7,743 bases of DNA from Lachnospiraceae bacterium (GCA_009774235.1 VSNJ01000178.1:1-7743), one strand, 5' to 3'. Positions 1 to 5,726 are shown, counted from the first letter of the stretch. Notes: a model not told the origin generated them from the sequence alone. A program made the numbers and translations.

Positions 1-100
1 CCCTTGGACTGTACATATTAACCAACTTCATAAAATATCTGACAATTAAAACTATTTGGCAACCCCTTTTTTTATTAATTTTATTTTATAAACATTTATA

Positions 101-129
101 TTGCAAAATAACCAAAAAAAAAGTATAGT
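101..129 (+). promoter_or_regulatory. Sigma-A-type promoter for the AI-2E family gene
   Basis: A -35 box TTGCAA (101-106, 4 of 6 consensus bases) and a -10 box TATAGT (124-129, 5 of 6) are separated by exactly 17 nt. An A-run sits in the spacer. The predicted start near 136 leaves a leader of about 57 nt before the ATG at 193. The leader contains a small inverted repeat, GCAGG (158-162) with CCTGC (172-176), whose role is unknown. Assigned by eye from consensus and spacing only. Confidence 0.6.
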
Positions 130-192
130 TATATAGAGTAAGTATTAATAATATGAAGCAGGTGTGCTATTCCTGCGGAAAAGAGGTAATAT

Positions 193-1605
193 ATGTCTGG
201 CAAAAGAGAAGATGGTATACAAGAACCAGGTTTACTAAAAAAAGCATTTGGCAGATGGCTTGGGTTATTTCTTGTGCTTGTGGCTGCTTTAGTATTTTAT
301 CTTGTAGTAGTTAATTTAGACATTATATTTAATGGTATTTTCTATGTGCTTGGAATACTGAAGCCAGTTATATATGGATGTGTAATAGCATACATACTTA
401 ACCCTCTTATGAAAATATTCCAGAGATGGGTTACTGCCATTTATATAAAGAAGGGAAAGGAACTTACTGAAAAGAGAAAAGGGGTTATTAACGGGCTGGC
501 TATTGTGTTTGCTCTTATTACAGGCATCCTTGTAATTGTAGTATTATTTTTAATGATTATACCACAGATTATTTCAAGTGCACTTGTGCTTGTAGACACT
601 TTGCCAGGACAGGTAGATACCTATTATAAGGAAATAGTTGATAAAATTGAGAATAACCGTTTTCTTGCAGATACAATGCAGGAAGCAGTCCTGCAGGGTA
701 CTAAATTCCTAGATGAAAAGATGACTACAGAAGTCATTCCTTGGTTACAGACAAAACTGCTGCCTAACCTTAACACATATGCAAAACAGTTTGCAAGTGG
801 CGTAGCGGCATTTATAAATGTATTGTATAATCTTTTTATTGGAATAATAGTTGCAATCTATCTTTTAAAAAGTAAAAGGATATTTGCGGCACAGAGCAAA
901 AAGATTATGTATGGTATTTTCAAAAAGAACCATGCAGATACAATTATAAATTATTTAAGGGTTTCAGATAACATGTTCAGCGGCTTTATATCAGGTAAAA
1001 TTGTTGATTCGGCAATAATTGGTGTGATATGTTTTGCCGTTATGGGTGTAATGCGTCTTCCTTATGCAATGCTTGTAAGTGTAATTGTAGGCGTAACCAA
1101 TATTATACCAGTATTTGGGCCTTATATTGGTGCAATTCCAAGTGCCCTTTTAATACTTCTTGTGGACCCAAAGCAAGCATTGTATTTCCTTATACTGATT
1201 ATAATACTTCAGCAGCTCGATGGTAATGTTATAGGGCCAGCAATACTTGGTGAGTCAACAGGGCTTTCTGCTTTCTGGGTACTTTTTTCGATATTGCTTT
1301 TTGGCGGTTTCTGGGGAATAGCAGGAATGCTTGTAGGATGCCCGCTGTTTGCTGTTATTTACCGTATAGTTAAGGATTTTGTATCTATAAGGCTGCGTGG
1401 CAAGAATCTTTCAGATGTTACAACAGAGTATATGGACCTTAAATGTATTGAAGTATCAGAAGATAATACAGAATATATAAGATATACAGATGAGGAAATA
1501 AACAGTAAAAAGAAAAAAGATAAAAAACAGCCAGGCAAAGCTTCATTATTATTAGATAAAGTTAAAAAGAAAAATAAAAATGATAAAAATGATAAGCTTG
1601 ACTAA
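193..1605 (+). CDS. AI-2E (PerM/YtvI-like) family transporter
   Basis: This is a 470-residue polytopic membrane protein of the AI-2E transporter family (Pfam PF01594). Hydrophobic segments lie near residues 22-40, 48-70, 98-123, 203-226, 268-287, 290-325, 328-341 and 357-395. A soluble stretch at about 125-200 fits the extracytoplasmic loop of the family. The family signature is clear at residues 300-316 (GVTNIIPVFGPYIGAIP), followed by QQLDGNVIGP (340-349). The family name comes from E. coli TqsA, which exports autoinducer-2. Many members do other work, including Na+/H+ exchange, so the substrate here is unknown. The hydrophilic C-terminus (about 400-470) ends in a Lys/Asn/Asp-rich tail and looks longer than in a minimal member. 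The start is supported by AAGAGGT (181-187) five nt before the ATG. The gene appears to form its own transcription unit, 117 nt before yicC. Confidence 0.9.
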   Translation: MSGKREDGIQEPGLLKKAFGRWLGLFLVLVAALVFYLVVVNLDIIFNGIFYVLGILKPVIYGCVIAYILNPLMKIFQRWVTAIYIKKGKELTEKRKGVINGLAIVFALITGILVIVVLFLMIIPQIISSALVLVDTLPGQVDTYYKEIVDKIENNRFLADTMQEAVLQGTKFLDEKMTTEVIPWLQTKLLPNLNTYAKQFASGVAAFINVLYNLFIGIIVAIYLLKSKRIFAAQSKKIMYGIFKKNHADTIINYLRVSDNMFSGFISGKIVDSAIIGVICFAVMGVMRLPYAMLVSVIVGVTNIIPVFGPYIGAIPSALLILLVDPKQALYFLILIIILQQLDGNVIGPAILGESTGLSAFWVLFSILLFGGFWGIAGMLVGCPLFAVIYRIVKDFVSIRLRGKNLSDVTTEYMDLKCIEVSEDNTEYIRYTDEEINSKKKKDKKQPGKASLLLDKVKKKNKNDKNDKLD

Positions 1606-1618
1606 TTAATGGCTTTAA

Positions 1619-1647
1619 TTTATAATTAACCAGTTGTATTATATAGT
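1619..1647 (+). promoter_or_regulatory. Possible promoter of the yicC-remA-gmk-rpoZ-lepB cluster
   Basis: TTTATA (1619-1624, 4 of 6) and TATAGT (1642-1647, 5 of 6) are 17 nt apart. An overlapping alternative is TTTAAT (1614-1619) with TATTAT (1637-1642), also 17 nt apart. Either would start transcription near 1649-1654, leaving a leader of about 70 nt with a hairpin before the yicC ATG at 1723. In AT-rich DNA such matches arise by chance, so confidence is modest. Confidence 0.4.
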
Positions 1648-1674
1648 TGATGATGTACCAGTTGTGCAATATTG

Positions 1675-1708
1675 TGCCCATACCCTGTAAGTTTACAGGG
1701 CTATGGCA
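1675..1708 (+). other. Hairpin in the yicC leader next to the ribosome site
   Basis: CCCTGTAA (1683-1690) and TTACAGGG (1693-1700) form a perfect inverted repeat. As RNA it would give about 7 bp closed by a four-base loop. It is extended by UGCC.AUA (1675-1682, C1679 bulged) pairing with UAUGGCA (1702-1708, after bulged C1701). The total is about 14 pairs. The 3' foot ends next to the AGGAATGGGG stretch that serves as the yicC Shine-Dalgarno region. No T-run follows, so it is not a typical terminator. Confidence 0.6.
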
Positions 1709-1717
1709 GGAATGGGG
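1709..1717 (+). promoter_or_regulatory. Ribosome binding site that places the yicC start at 1723
   Basis: GGAATGGGG ends five nt before the ATG at 1723. The reading frame stays open upstream to a TTG at 1672, but that codon has no Shine-Dalgarno site and would add 17 residues unlike YicC proteins. Translation from 1723 gives MVKSMTGFGR, the usual family N-terminus. Confidence 0.7.
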
Positions 1718-1722
1718 ATTTT

Positions 1723-2601
1723 ATGGTTAAAAGTATGACAGGATTTGGACGCTATGAGGCTGCCAGCCGTGATTATAAGATTAGCGTAGAGATAAAGTCA
1801 GTAAACCACAGGTATTGTGACCTGAATATAAAACAGCCAAAGAAGTTTAATGCTTTTGAAAATGATATAAGAAATATTGTTAAACAGTATGCTTCACGTG
1901 GCAAGATAGATGTATATGTAAGTTTTGAGGATTATTCTGAAGGAGTAGTTTCTGTAAGGTATAATTCTTCTGTAGCAAAAGGGTATATGGATGCAATTAC
2001 CAGGGCATCAGATGAATTTAATATAGAATCTTCCATAACTTCATCAATGCTTGTAAGGTTTCCAGATGTAATTTCTATTGAAAATGATGTAAAAGATGCA
2101 AATGAAGAATTTGGACTGGTAAAGGATGCTCTTTGTAATGCGTGTGCACAATTTGGAAAGTCACGTGAAAAAGAGGGGCAGGCGTTATATAATGATATTA
2201 AAACTAAACTTAGCCTGACCCTTGGACTTATAGAAGAGATTGAAAAACGTTCTCCACAGACAGTTGAGCTGTACCAGCAAAAACTTAAGGATAAAGTGGC
2301 AGAACTTCTTGGAGGTACAAGGATTGATGAGGGGCTGGTTGCCACAGAAATTACAATTTTTGCTGATAAAGTGTGTGTGGATGAAGAGACAGTAAGGCTT
2401 AGAAGCCATATTGTAAATATGGAGGATACATTATCAAAGGATGAACCAGTAGGGCGTAAGCTTGATTTTATTGCCCAGGAGATGAACAGGGAAGCAAATA
2501 CAATCCTTTCAAAGGCAAATGATGCAGAACTGTCTAGCCTGGCGATTGACTTAAAGACTGGAATTGAAAAAATACGCGAGCAGATACAGAACATTGAATA
2601 A
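1723..2601 (+). CDS. yicC: YicC/YloC family endoribonuclease
   Basis: This is a 292-residue protein with the two hallmarks of the YicC family. The N-terminal domain opens with SMTGFGR (residues 4-10) and EIKSVNHRYCD (about 23-33). The C-terminal DUF1732 domain carries GRKLDFIAQEMNREANTI, then SKAND, close to the end. Length matches the family (about 290). B. subtilis YloC and E. coli YicC have been reported as endoribonucleases, and E. coli YicC is linked to turnover of the small RNA RyhB. No secretion signal is visible, so it should be cytoplasmic. It heads the cluster, 14 nt before remA, as in other Firmicutes. The middle section is Glu/Lys-rich and probably helical. A hairpin in its leader could affect translation. 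Confidence 0.93.
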   Translation: MVKSMTGFGRYEAASRDYKISVEIKSVNHRYCDLNIKQPKKFNAFENDIRNIVKQYASRGKIDVYVSFEDYSEGVVSVRYNSSVAKGYMDAITRASDEFNIESSITSSMLVRFPDVISIENDVKDANEEFGLVKDALCNACAQFGKSREKEGQALYNDIKTKLSLTLGLIEEIEKRSPQTVELYQQKLKDKVAELLGGTRIDEGLVATEITIFADKVCVDEETVRLRSHIVNMEDTLSKDEPVGRKLDFIAQEMNREANTILSKANDAELSSLAIDLKTGIEKIREQIQNIE

Positions 2602-2615
2602 GAAAGAGACTATCT

Positions 2616-2885
2616 ATGCTGGTAAATATAGGATTTGGGAATGTTGTAAATATGGATAAGGTAGTAAGCATTATAAAGGCTGATGCAGCACCTATAAAAC
2701 GTATGGTACAGGCAGCAAAGGATAATAATCTTGCTATTGATGCTACATGTGGACGGAAAACAAGGTGTGTACTTATTATGGACAGCGGACATATAGTGCT
2801 TTCTGCTTTGCTTTCAGAAACTATAGAGAACAGGGCTGGGGGAGTCCTGGTATCAGAAAGGGGTAATGAAGAAGATGACGCATAA
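2616..2885 (+). CDS. remA: RemA family DNA-binding regulator (DUF370)
   Basis: This small 89-residue protein matches B. subtilis RemA (DUF370) along most of its length. The visible family blocks are NIGFGNVV (residues 4-11), APIKRM (25-30), IDATCGRKTR (41-50), VLIMDSGHIVLSA (52-64) and ETIENR (68-73). RemA forms ring-shaped oligomers that bind DNA, and in B. subtilis it activates biofilm-matrix operons and some osmolyte genes. The target genes here are unknown, and the gene is widely kept in clostridia. By alignment from memory, the B. subtilis DNA-contact positions Arg18 and Arg51 correspond to Lys15 and Lys48 here, while Arg50 is kept as Arg47. The C-terminus (74-89) is acidic and variable. 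AAGAAAGAG (2600-2608) precedes the ATG. The last 20 nt overlap the first gmk start. Confidence 0.93.
   Translation: MLVNIGFGNVVNMDKVVSIIKADAAPIKRMVQAAKDNNLAIDATCGRKTRCVLIMDSGHIVLSALLSETIENRAGGVLVSERGNEEDDA
2857..2863 (+). promoter_or_regulatory. Ribosome binding site of gmk, inside remA
   Basis: AAAGGGG lies within the remA coding region. It is only 2 nt before the ATG at 2866 and 11 nt before the in-frame ATG at 2875. Neither spacing is ideal, so the true gmk start stays open between these two. The site implies that gmk translation is coupled to remA. Confidence 0.5.
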
Positions 2886-3504
2886 TAAGGGAATAATTGC
2901 TGTTATCTCAGGATTTTCAGGTGCAGGCAAGGGTACGGTAGTTAATGGCCTTACCAGCAGGTATGGCTATTCAGTTTCAATATCTGCAACAACAAGGACT
3001 CCCAGGCAGGGAGAGGAAGACGGCAAAGATTATTTCTTTAAAACGAAGAAAGAATTTGAACAGATGATTAAAGAAGAAAAACTTATAGAATATGCAAAAT
3101 ATGTAGATAATTATTATGGTACACCGAAGGATTATGTGTTTGGAAAGATAAATAGCGGCCAGGATGTGCTTTTAGAAATAGAAATGCAGGGGGCTTTGCA
3201 GGTTAAAAAGAAATTTCCAGAGGTTTCACTAATATTTATTACACCTCCAGATGCTGCAGAACTTAAGAACCGTCTTGTAAAGCGTGGCACAGAGAAACCA
3301 GATGTTATAGAAAAAAGGGTTATGCGTGCTGTTGAAGAATGTAGTTTTATGCCAGAGTATGATTATATTATGGTAAATGACGACCTTGAGAAATGTATTA
3401 CACAGATGCACAGTCTTATACAGTCACTCCATTATACAAGAAATAACCAGCAGCTTCTTATTGACAGGATAAGCAGTGATTTTAAGGCTTTTATGCAATT
3501 ATAA
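2866..3504 (+). CDS. gmk: Guanylate kinase
   Basis: Guanylate kinase transfers phosphate from ATP to GMP or dGMP, giving GDP or dGDP in the cytoplasm. It is essential for GTP and dGTP supply and for nucleotide recycling. The 212-residue protein has the P-loop GFSGAGKGT (residues 16-24), with Lys22 as the phosphate-binding lysine. The GMP-binding part follows with SATTRTPRQGEEDGKDYFF (40-58), EYAKYVDNYYGTP (75-87) and LLEIEMQGALQV (102-113). The lid and ATP-binding part has NRLVKRGTE (135-143) and an Arg at 151. Length is normal (about 205 in B. subtilis). Two small differences from the textbook forms are Phe17 where Pro is usual (SGPSGAGKGT) and LEIEMQG for LEIDVQG. It overlaps remA by 20 nt, or by 11 nt if the ATG at 2875 is used. 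It ends in three consecutive in-frame TAA codons (3502-3510). Confidence 0.97.
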   Translation: MKKMTHNKGIIAVISGFSGAGKGTVVNGLTSRYGYSVSISATTRTPRQGEEDGKDYFFKTKKEFEQMIKEEKLIEYAKYVDNYYGTPKDYVFGKINSGQDVLLEIEMQGALQVKKKFPEVSLIFITPPDAAELKNRLVKRGTEKPDVIEKRVMRAVEECSFMPEYDYIMVNDDLEKCITQMHSLIQSLHYTRNNQQLLIDRISSDFKAFMQL

Positions 3505-3533
3505 TAATAACGAGAAGAGAGGAGAATTATTAT

Positions 3534-3857
3534 ATGTTACATCCATCTTATACAGATTTAATGAAACTGGTTAATAGTGAGGTTGAATCAGGGGAGGCTC
3601 CTGTTGTAAACAGCAGGTATTCTATAGTTCTTGCTACTTCAAAAAGGGCACGCCAGATTATAGATGGGGCTGAGTCATATGTATCGCCAAAATGTCCTAA
3701 ACCACTTTCTATAGCTATTGATGAACTTAATAATTCCAAAATCCGTATATTAAGTGAAGAAGAAGCAGCAGAAGCTGAAGCAAGGAAGGCTGCTGCCGAA
3801 GCTGAAAAAGAGGCTATGGCAGAAGAAATGGTTTCATTTTCAGAGGAAGAAGATTAA
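3534..3857 (+). CDS. rpoZ: RNA polymerase omega subunit
   Basis: Omega binds the beta-prime subunit and helps RNA polymerase assemble. The conserved core is complete: MLHPSYTDLMKLVN (residues 1-14), PVVNSRYSIVLATSKRARQI (23-42), then KPLSIAIDEL (56-65) and KIRIL (69-73). The protein is 107 residues, longer than the roughly 70 of many Firmicutes omegas. The extra part (74-107) is an Ala/Glu-rich, strongly acidic tail, probably a single long helix. Such tails occur in clostridial omegas, but its job is unknown. AGAGGAGA (3518-3525) sits 8 nt before the ATG, a strong ribosome site. It lies 29 nt after gmk and 30 nt before lepB. The gmk-rpoZ pairing is standard for Firmicutes. Confidence 0.95.
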   Translation: MLHPSYTDLMKLVNSEVESGEAPVVNSRYSIVLATSKRARQIIDGAESYVSPKCPKPLSIAIDELNNSKIRILSEEEAAEAEARKAAAEAEKEAMAEEMVSFSEEED

Positions 3858-3887
3858 TTTTAATCAACACAGAGGTGGTATTTTTTC

Positions 3888-4583
3888 ATGGAAAAAGAAT
3901 TTGGTAATACAGATAATGATAATATTGAAGTTGCTGGAAGCAATGAAAATACAGAAGAAGATATAACCAGTAATAGCTGGCAGAACCAGGAAGATATGGC
4001 AGACACAGATATTACCAGGACTGGGAAGAATGAAGAAAAGATTCCAGCTGCTAAAAGAATACGTAATAATATAATTGAATTATGTGTGTATGTTGCAATA
4101 ATTGTTATATGTGTAGCATTTGTCCCTAAATATGTACTACAAAGGACTATTGTTGATGGAAGGTCAATGATGAATACACTTAATGATGGTGAAAATCTTC
4201 TTGTTGAAAAGGTTTCTTACCGTTTCTCTGACCCTGGAAGGTTTGATGTAATAGTTTTTTATCCACATGGACGTGACAGTGCAGATTATTATATTAAACG
4301 TATAATAGGGCTGCCTGGTGAAACTGTACAGATTAAAGGTAAGGATATTTACATAGACGGAGAAAAGCTTGAAGAGAATTTTGGAAAAGACCCTATTACA
4401 GAGCCTGGGATGGCAGAAGACCCTATTAAGCTTGGTGAAGATGAATTTTTTGTACTTGGTGATAACCGTACAGTAAGCGAAGATAGCAGGTATGAAGAGG
4501 TAGGACCTGTGAAACGTGAAAATATAGAGGGCAGGGCTGTACTCCGTATATATCCGCTGTCAGAATTTGGTACGTTTGACTGA
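3888..4583 (+). CDS. lepB: Signal peptidase I
   Basis: Type I signal peptidase cleaves signal peptides from exported proteins at the outer face of the cytoplasmic membrane. The 231-residue protein starts with a long hydrophilic, Asn/Glu-rich cytoplasmic tail (1-60), then one membrane helix (about 62-80), then the catalytic domain. The catalytic serine is Ser93 in VDGRSMMNTL (89-98). The catalytic lysine is Lys137 in DYYIKRIIGLPGE (133-145). The third family box, GDNRTVSEDSRYEEVGPV (191-208), is intact. The usual SMxPTL has Asn instead of Pro, a conservative family variant. A single N-terminal helix is the Gram-positive (SipS-like) plan, but the tail is much longer than in SipS. AGAGGTGG (3871-3878) is 9 nt before the ATG. 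It probably closes the yicC-led cluster, and likely substrates include the neighbouring amidase if that protein is cleaved at all. Confidence 0.95.
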   Translation: MEKEFGNTDNDNIEVAGSNENTEEDITSNSWQNQEDMADTDITRTGKNEEKIPAAKRIRNNIIELCVYVAIIVICVAFVPKYVLQRTIVDGRSMMNTLNDGENLLVEKVSYRFSDPGRFDVIVFYPHGRDSADYYIKRIIGLPGETVQIKGKDIYIDGEKLEENFGKDPITEPGMAEDPIKLGEDEFFVLGDNRTVSEDSRYEEVGPVKRENIEGRAVLRIYPLSEFGTFD

Positions 4584-4615
4584 TATTATTGCGGGTTATT
4601 TTGTAACTATAGGCA

Positions 4616-4676
4616 ATGTGAAAAATACATTTAGTATAATAAAAAATATTGTATAAGATGTATTAAATTTTCACAT
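4616..4676. repeat. Long inverted repeat upstream of the amidase gene
   Basis: ATGTGAAAA (4616-4624) and TTTTCACAT (4668-4676) are perfect 9-bp inverted repeats. Directly inside them, ATACAT (4625-4630) and ATGTAT (4658-4663) form a second 6-bp pair, with four unpaired bases (4664-4667) on the right. The enclosed 27 nt contain a perfect TATAAT (4635-4640). As RNA this is an imperfect 15-bp stem, and as DNA it could be a cruciform or a pair of operator half-sites. Confidence 0.6.
4635..4640 (+). promoter_or_regulatory. Possible -10 box of the amidase gene (distal)
   Basis: TATAAT matches the consensus in all six bases, but the position 17 nt upstream (GGCAAT, 4612-4617) is a poor -35 box. If used, transcription would start near 4647 and the leader would keep the 4675-4694 hairpin. 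It competes with the proximal candidate at 4668-4697. Confidence 0.35.
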
Positions 4677-4697
4677 AGCGGACTTTTCCGCTATACT
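4668..4697 (+). promoter_or_regulatory. Possible amidase promoter with a palindrome in its spacer
   Basis: TTTTCA (4668-4673, 4 of 6) and TATACT (4692-4697, 5 of 6) lie 18 nt apart, predicting a start near 4704 and a short leader of about 27 nt. The perfect palindrome ATAGCGGA-CTTT-TCCGCTAT (4675-4694) fills the spacer and touches the -10 box, where a repressor operator would sit. Read as RNA from an upstream promoter, the same sequence is an 8-bp hairpin. No T-run follows it, so it is a poor terminator for lepB. Confidence 0.4.
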
Positions 4698-4720
4698 ATT
4701 TGCGCCGTTAAGACCGGCAT

Positions 4721-4726
4721 GGGGAG
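4721..4726 (+). promoter_or_regulatory. Ribosome binding site that places the amidase start at 4731
   Basis: GGGGAG lies 4 nt before the ATG at 4731. An in-frame ATG at 4719 overlaps this site and has no Shine-Dalgarno site of its own, so 4731 is preferred. The difference is four residues before the membrane segment. Confidence 0.65.
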
Positions 4727-4730
4727 TATT

Positions 4731-5726
4731 ATGAAAGACTTAAAACGTGAAATAACGGTTATGGCAGGTATTATAGCTATAGCTGTGGCATTAGTAACTG
4801 TTCTTGGTATAAATAAAATAAGCAGGAATTTCTCAGTTGCAGCTGAGACAGAAGAAGAGGAGCAGGAAGAAACGTTTGAATTTGTTTCAAAAACTGAAGA
4901 AATTAAGGCTGGCAGTAAATACCAGTTTAGTGTAACGGGTAAGTCAGATGATGAGGTTATATGGTCTGTATCAAATACGAAATATGCAATAGTAAACCAG
5001 AAAGGTGTGCTTCTTGGAAAAAGGGCAGGAAATGTTACTGTATATGCAAGTAATGCAGGCAGGATTATTTCATATAATGTAGATGTACAAGGAAAATATA
5101 AGGTTGCTATAGATGCAGGACACCAGCTTCGTGGTGATAGTTCTACTGAACCAGAAGGTCCTGGTTCTAAAACCAGGAAAGCAAAAGTAGCAGGTGGTGC
5201 AACTGGTGCAGCAACAGGTGTACCAGAGTACCAGCTTACTCTTGATATTGCCAAGAAATTGCGTAAAGAGCTTCTTGACAGGGGATATGAAGTTTATATG
5301 GTGCGCACAAAAAATAATGTAAATATCAGTAATAAGAAAAGGGCTGTAAATTCAAATAAAAGTGGTTCTGATATTTATATACGTCTGCATGGTGACAGTT
5401 CCACATCATCATCAGCTAAAGGTGCAAGTGCTCTTTATCCGTCTAAGTCAAATCCATATGTTGGCAGCCTTAGCAAAAAATCCTTGAAGCTTTCTAAGAA
5501 GCTGCTGGACAGTTATTGTAAAAAAACAGGGATAAATAACAGGGGATGTATTATAAGGGATGACCTTACAGGCACTAACTGGAGTAAAATACCTGTAACT
5601 CTTATTGAAATGGGATTTATGAGTAACCATAGTGAAGATAAGAAAATGCAGAAGAAAGCATTCCAGAATAAAATGGCAAAAGGACTGGCAGATGGAATTG
5701 ATGCATATTTTGGATATGCAGGCTGA
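4731..5726 (+). CDS. Ig-like domain N-acetylmuramoyl-L-alanine amidase
   Basis: This is a cell-wall hydrolase that cuts the bond between MurNAc and the L-alanine of the stem peptide. Numbered from 4731 it has 331 residues. Positive residues precede a hydrophobic segment (9-28), either a signal peptide (possible VAA cleavage site at 36-38) or a membrane anchor. A Glu-rich linker (39-50) follows. An Ig-like Big_2-type domain (about 52-120) is marked by VIWSVSN and GVLLGKRAGNVTVYAS. The Amidase_3 catalytic domain spans about 123-328. The expected zinc ligands are His131 (IDAGHQ), Glu166 (VPEYQLTLDIA) and His220 (IRLHGDSS). The catalytic glutamate is Glu293 (LIEMGFMSN). All four are present, so the enzyme should be active. 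The His131-Glu166 stretch is longer than in CwlC-type enzymes and holds a Gly/Ala-rich insert. It has its own upstream regulatory region. A role in growth, separation or sporulation cannot be assigned. Confidence 0.92.
   Translation: MKDLKREITVMAGIIAIAVALVTVLGINKISRNFSVAAETEEEEQEETFEFVSKTEEIKAGSKYQFSVTGKSDDEVIWSVSNTKYAIVNQKGVLLGKRAGNVTVYASNAGRIISYNVDVQGKYKVAIDAGHQLRGDSSTEPEGPGSKTRKAKVAGGATGAATGVPEYQLTLDIAKKLRKELLDRGYEVYMVRTKNNVNISNKKRAVNSNKSGSDIYIRLHGDSSTSSSAKGASALYPSKSNPYVGSLSKKSLKLSKKLLDSYCKKTGINNRGCIIRDDLTGTNWSKIPVTLIEMGFMSNHSEDKKMQKKAFQNKMAKGLADGIDAYFGYAG

Noticed and set aside
1..126. An open + strand frame from the left edge (from base 3) as the tail of an upstream gene
   Set aside because: It runs through T- and A-runs and the candidate promoter, has no codon signature of a real gene, and shows no family resemblance. 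A divergent minus-strand promoter (TTGTCA near 39-44) was also considered but lacks a good -10 box.
153..200. A short upstream frame starting MKQVCYSCGKEV, resembling a zinc-ribbon beginning
   Set aside because: It has no ribosome site, runs on into the AI-2E gene in another frame, and has only one CxxC pair. Probably chance.
1629..1665. ACCAGTTGT repeated at 1629-1637 and 1657-1665 as an operator pair before yicC
   Set aside because: A 9-bp repeat at a 28-bp offset with no symmetry or further copies is weak, and it may be coincidence.
1650..1730. A 26-codon upstream frame ending across the yicC start codon
   Set aside because: The overlap (ATGGTTAA) would suit translational coupling, but there is no ribosome site, the predicted transcript may start after its ATG, and the peptide shows no recognisable feature.
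1932..2594. A 220-codon open frame on the minus strand antisense to yicC
   Set aside because: It mirrors yicC codon by codon, is Ser-rich as antisense shadows are, matches no family I know and has no ribosome site. yicC itself is a clear conserved gene.
3754..3966. A 70-codon frame overlapping the rpoZ end and lepB start
   Set aside because: The product is a Lys/Gln-rich artefact of the GAA/GCA-rich omega tail read in another frame, and both real genes use the other frames.
4691..5254. A 187-codon minus-strand open frame antisense to the amidase gene
   Set aside because: It is a shadow of the amidase frame with low-complexity Ser/Pro/Ala content and no recognisable domain or start signals.
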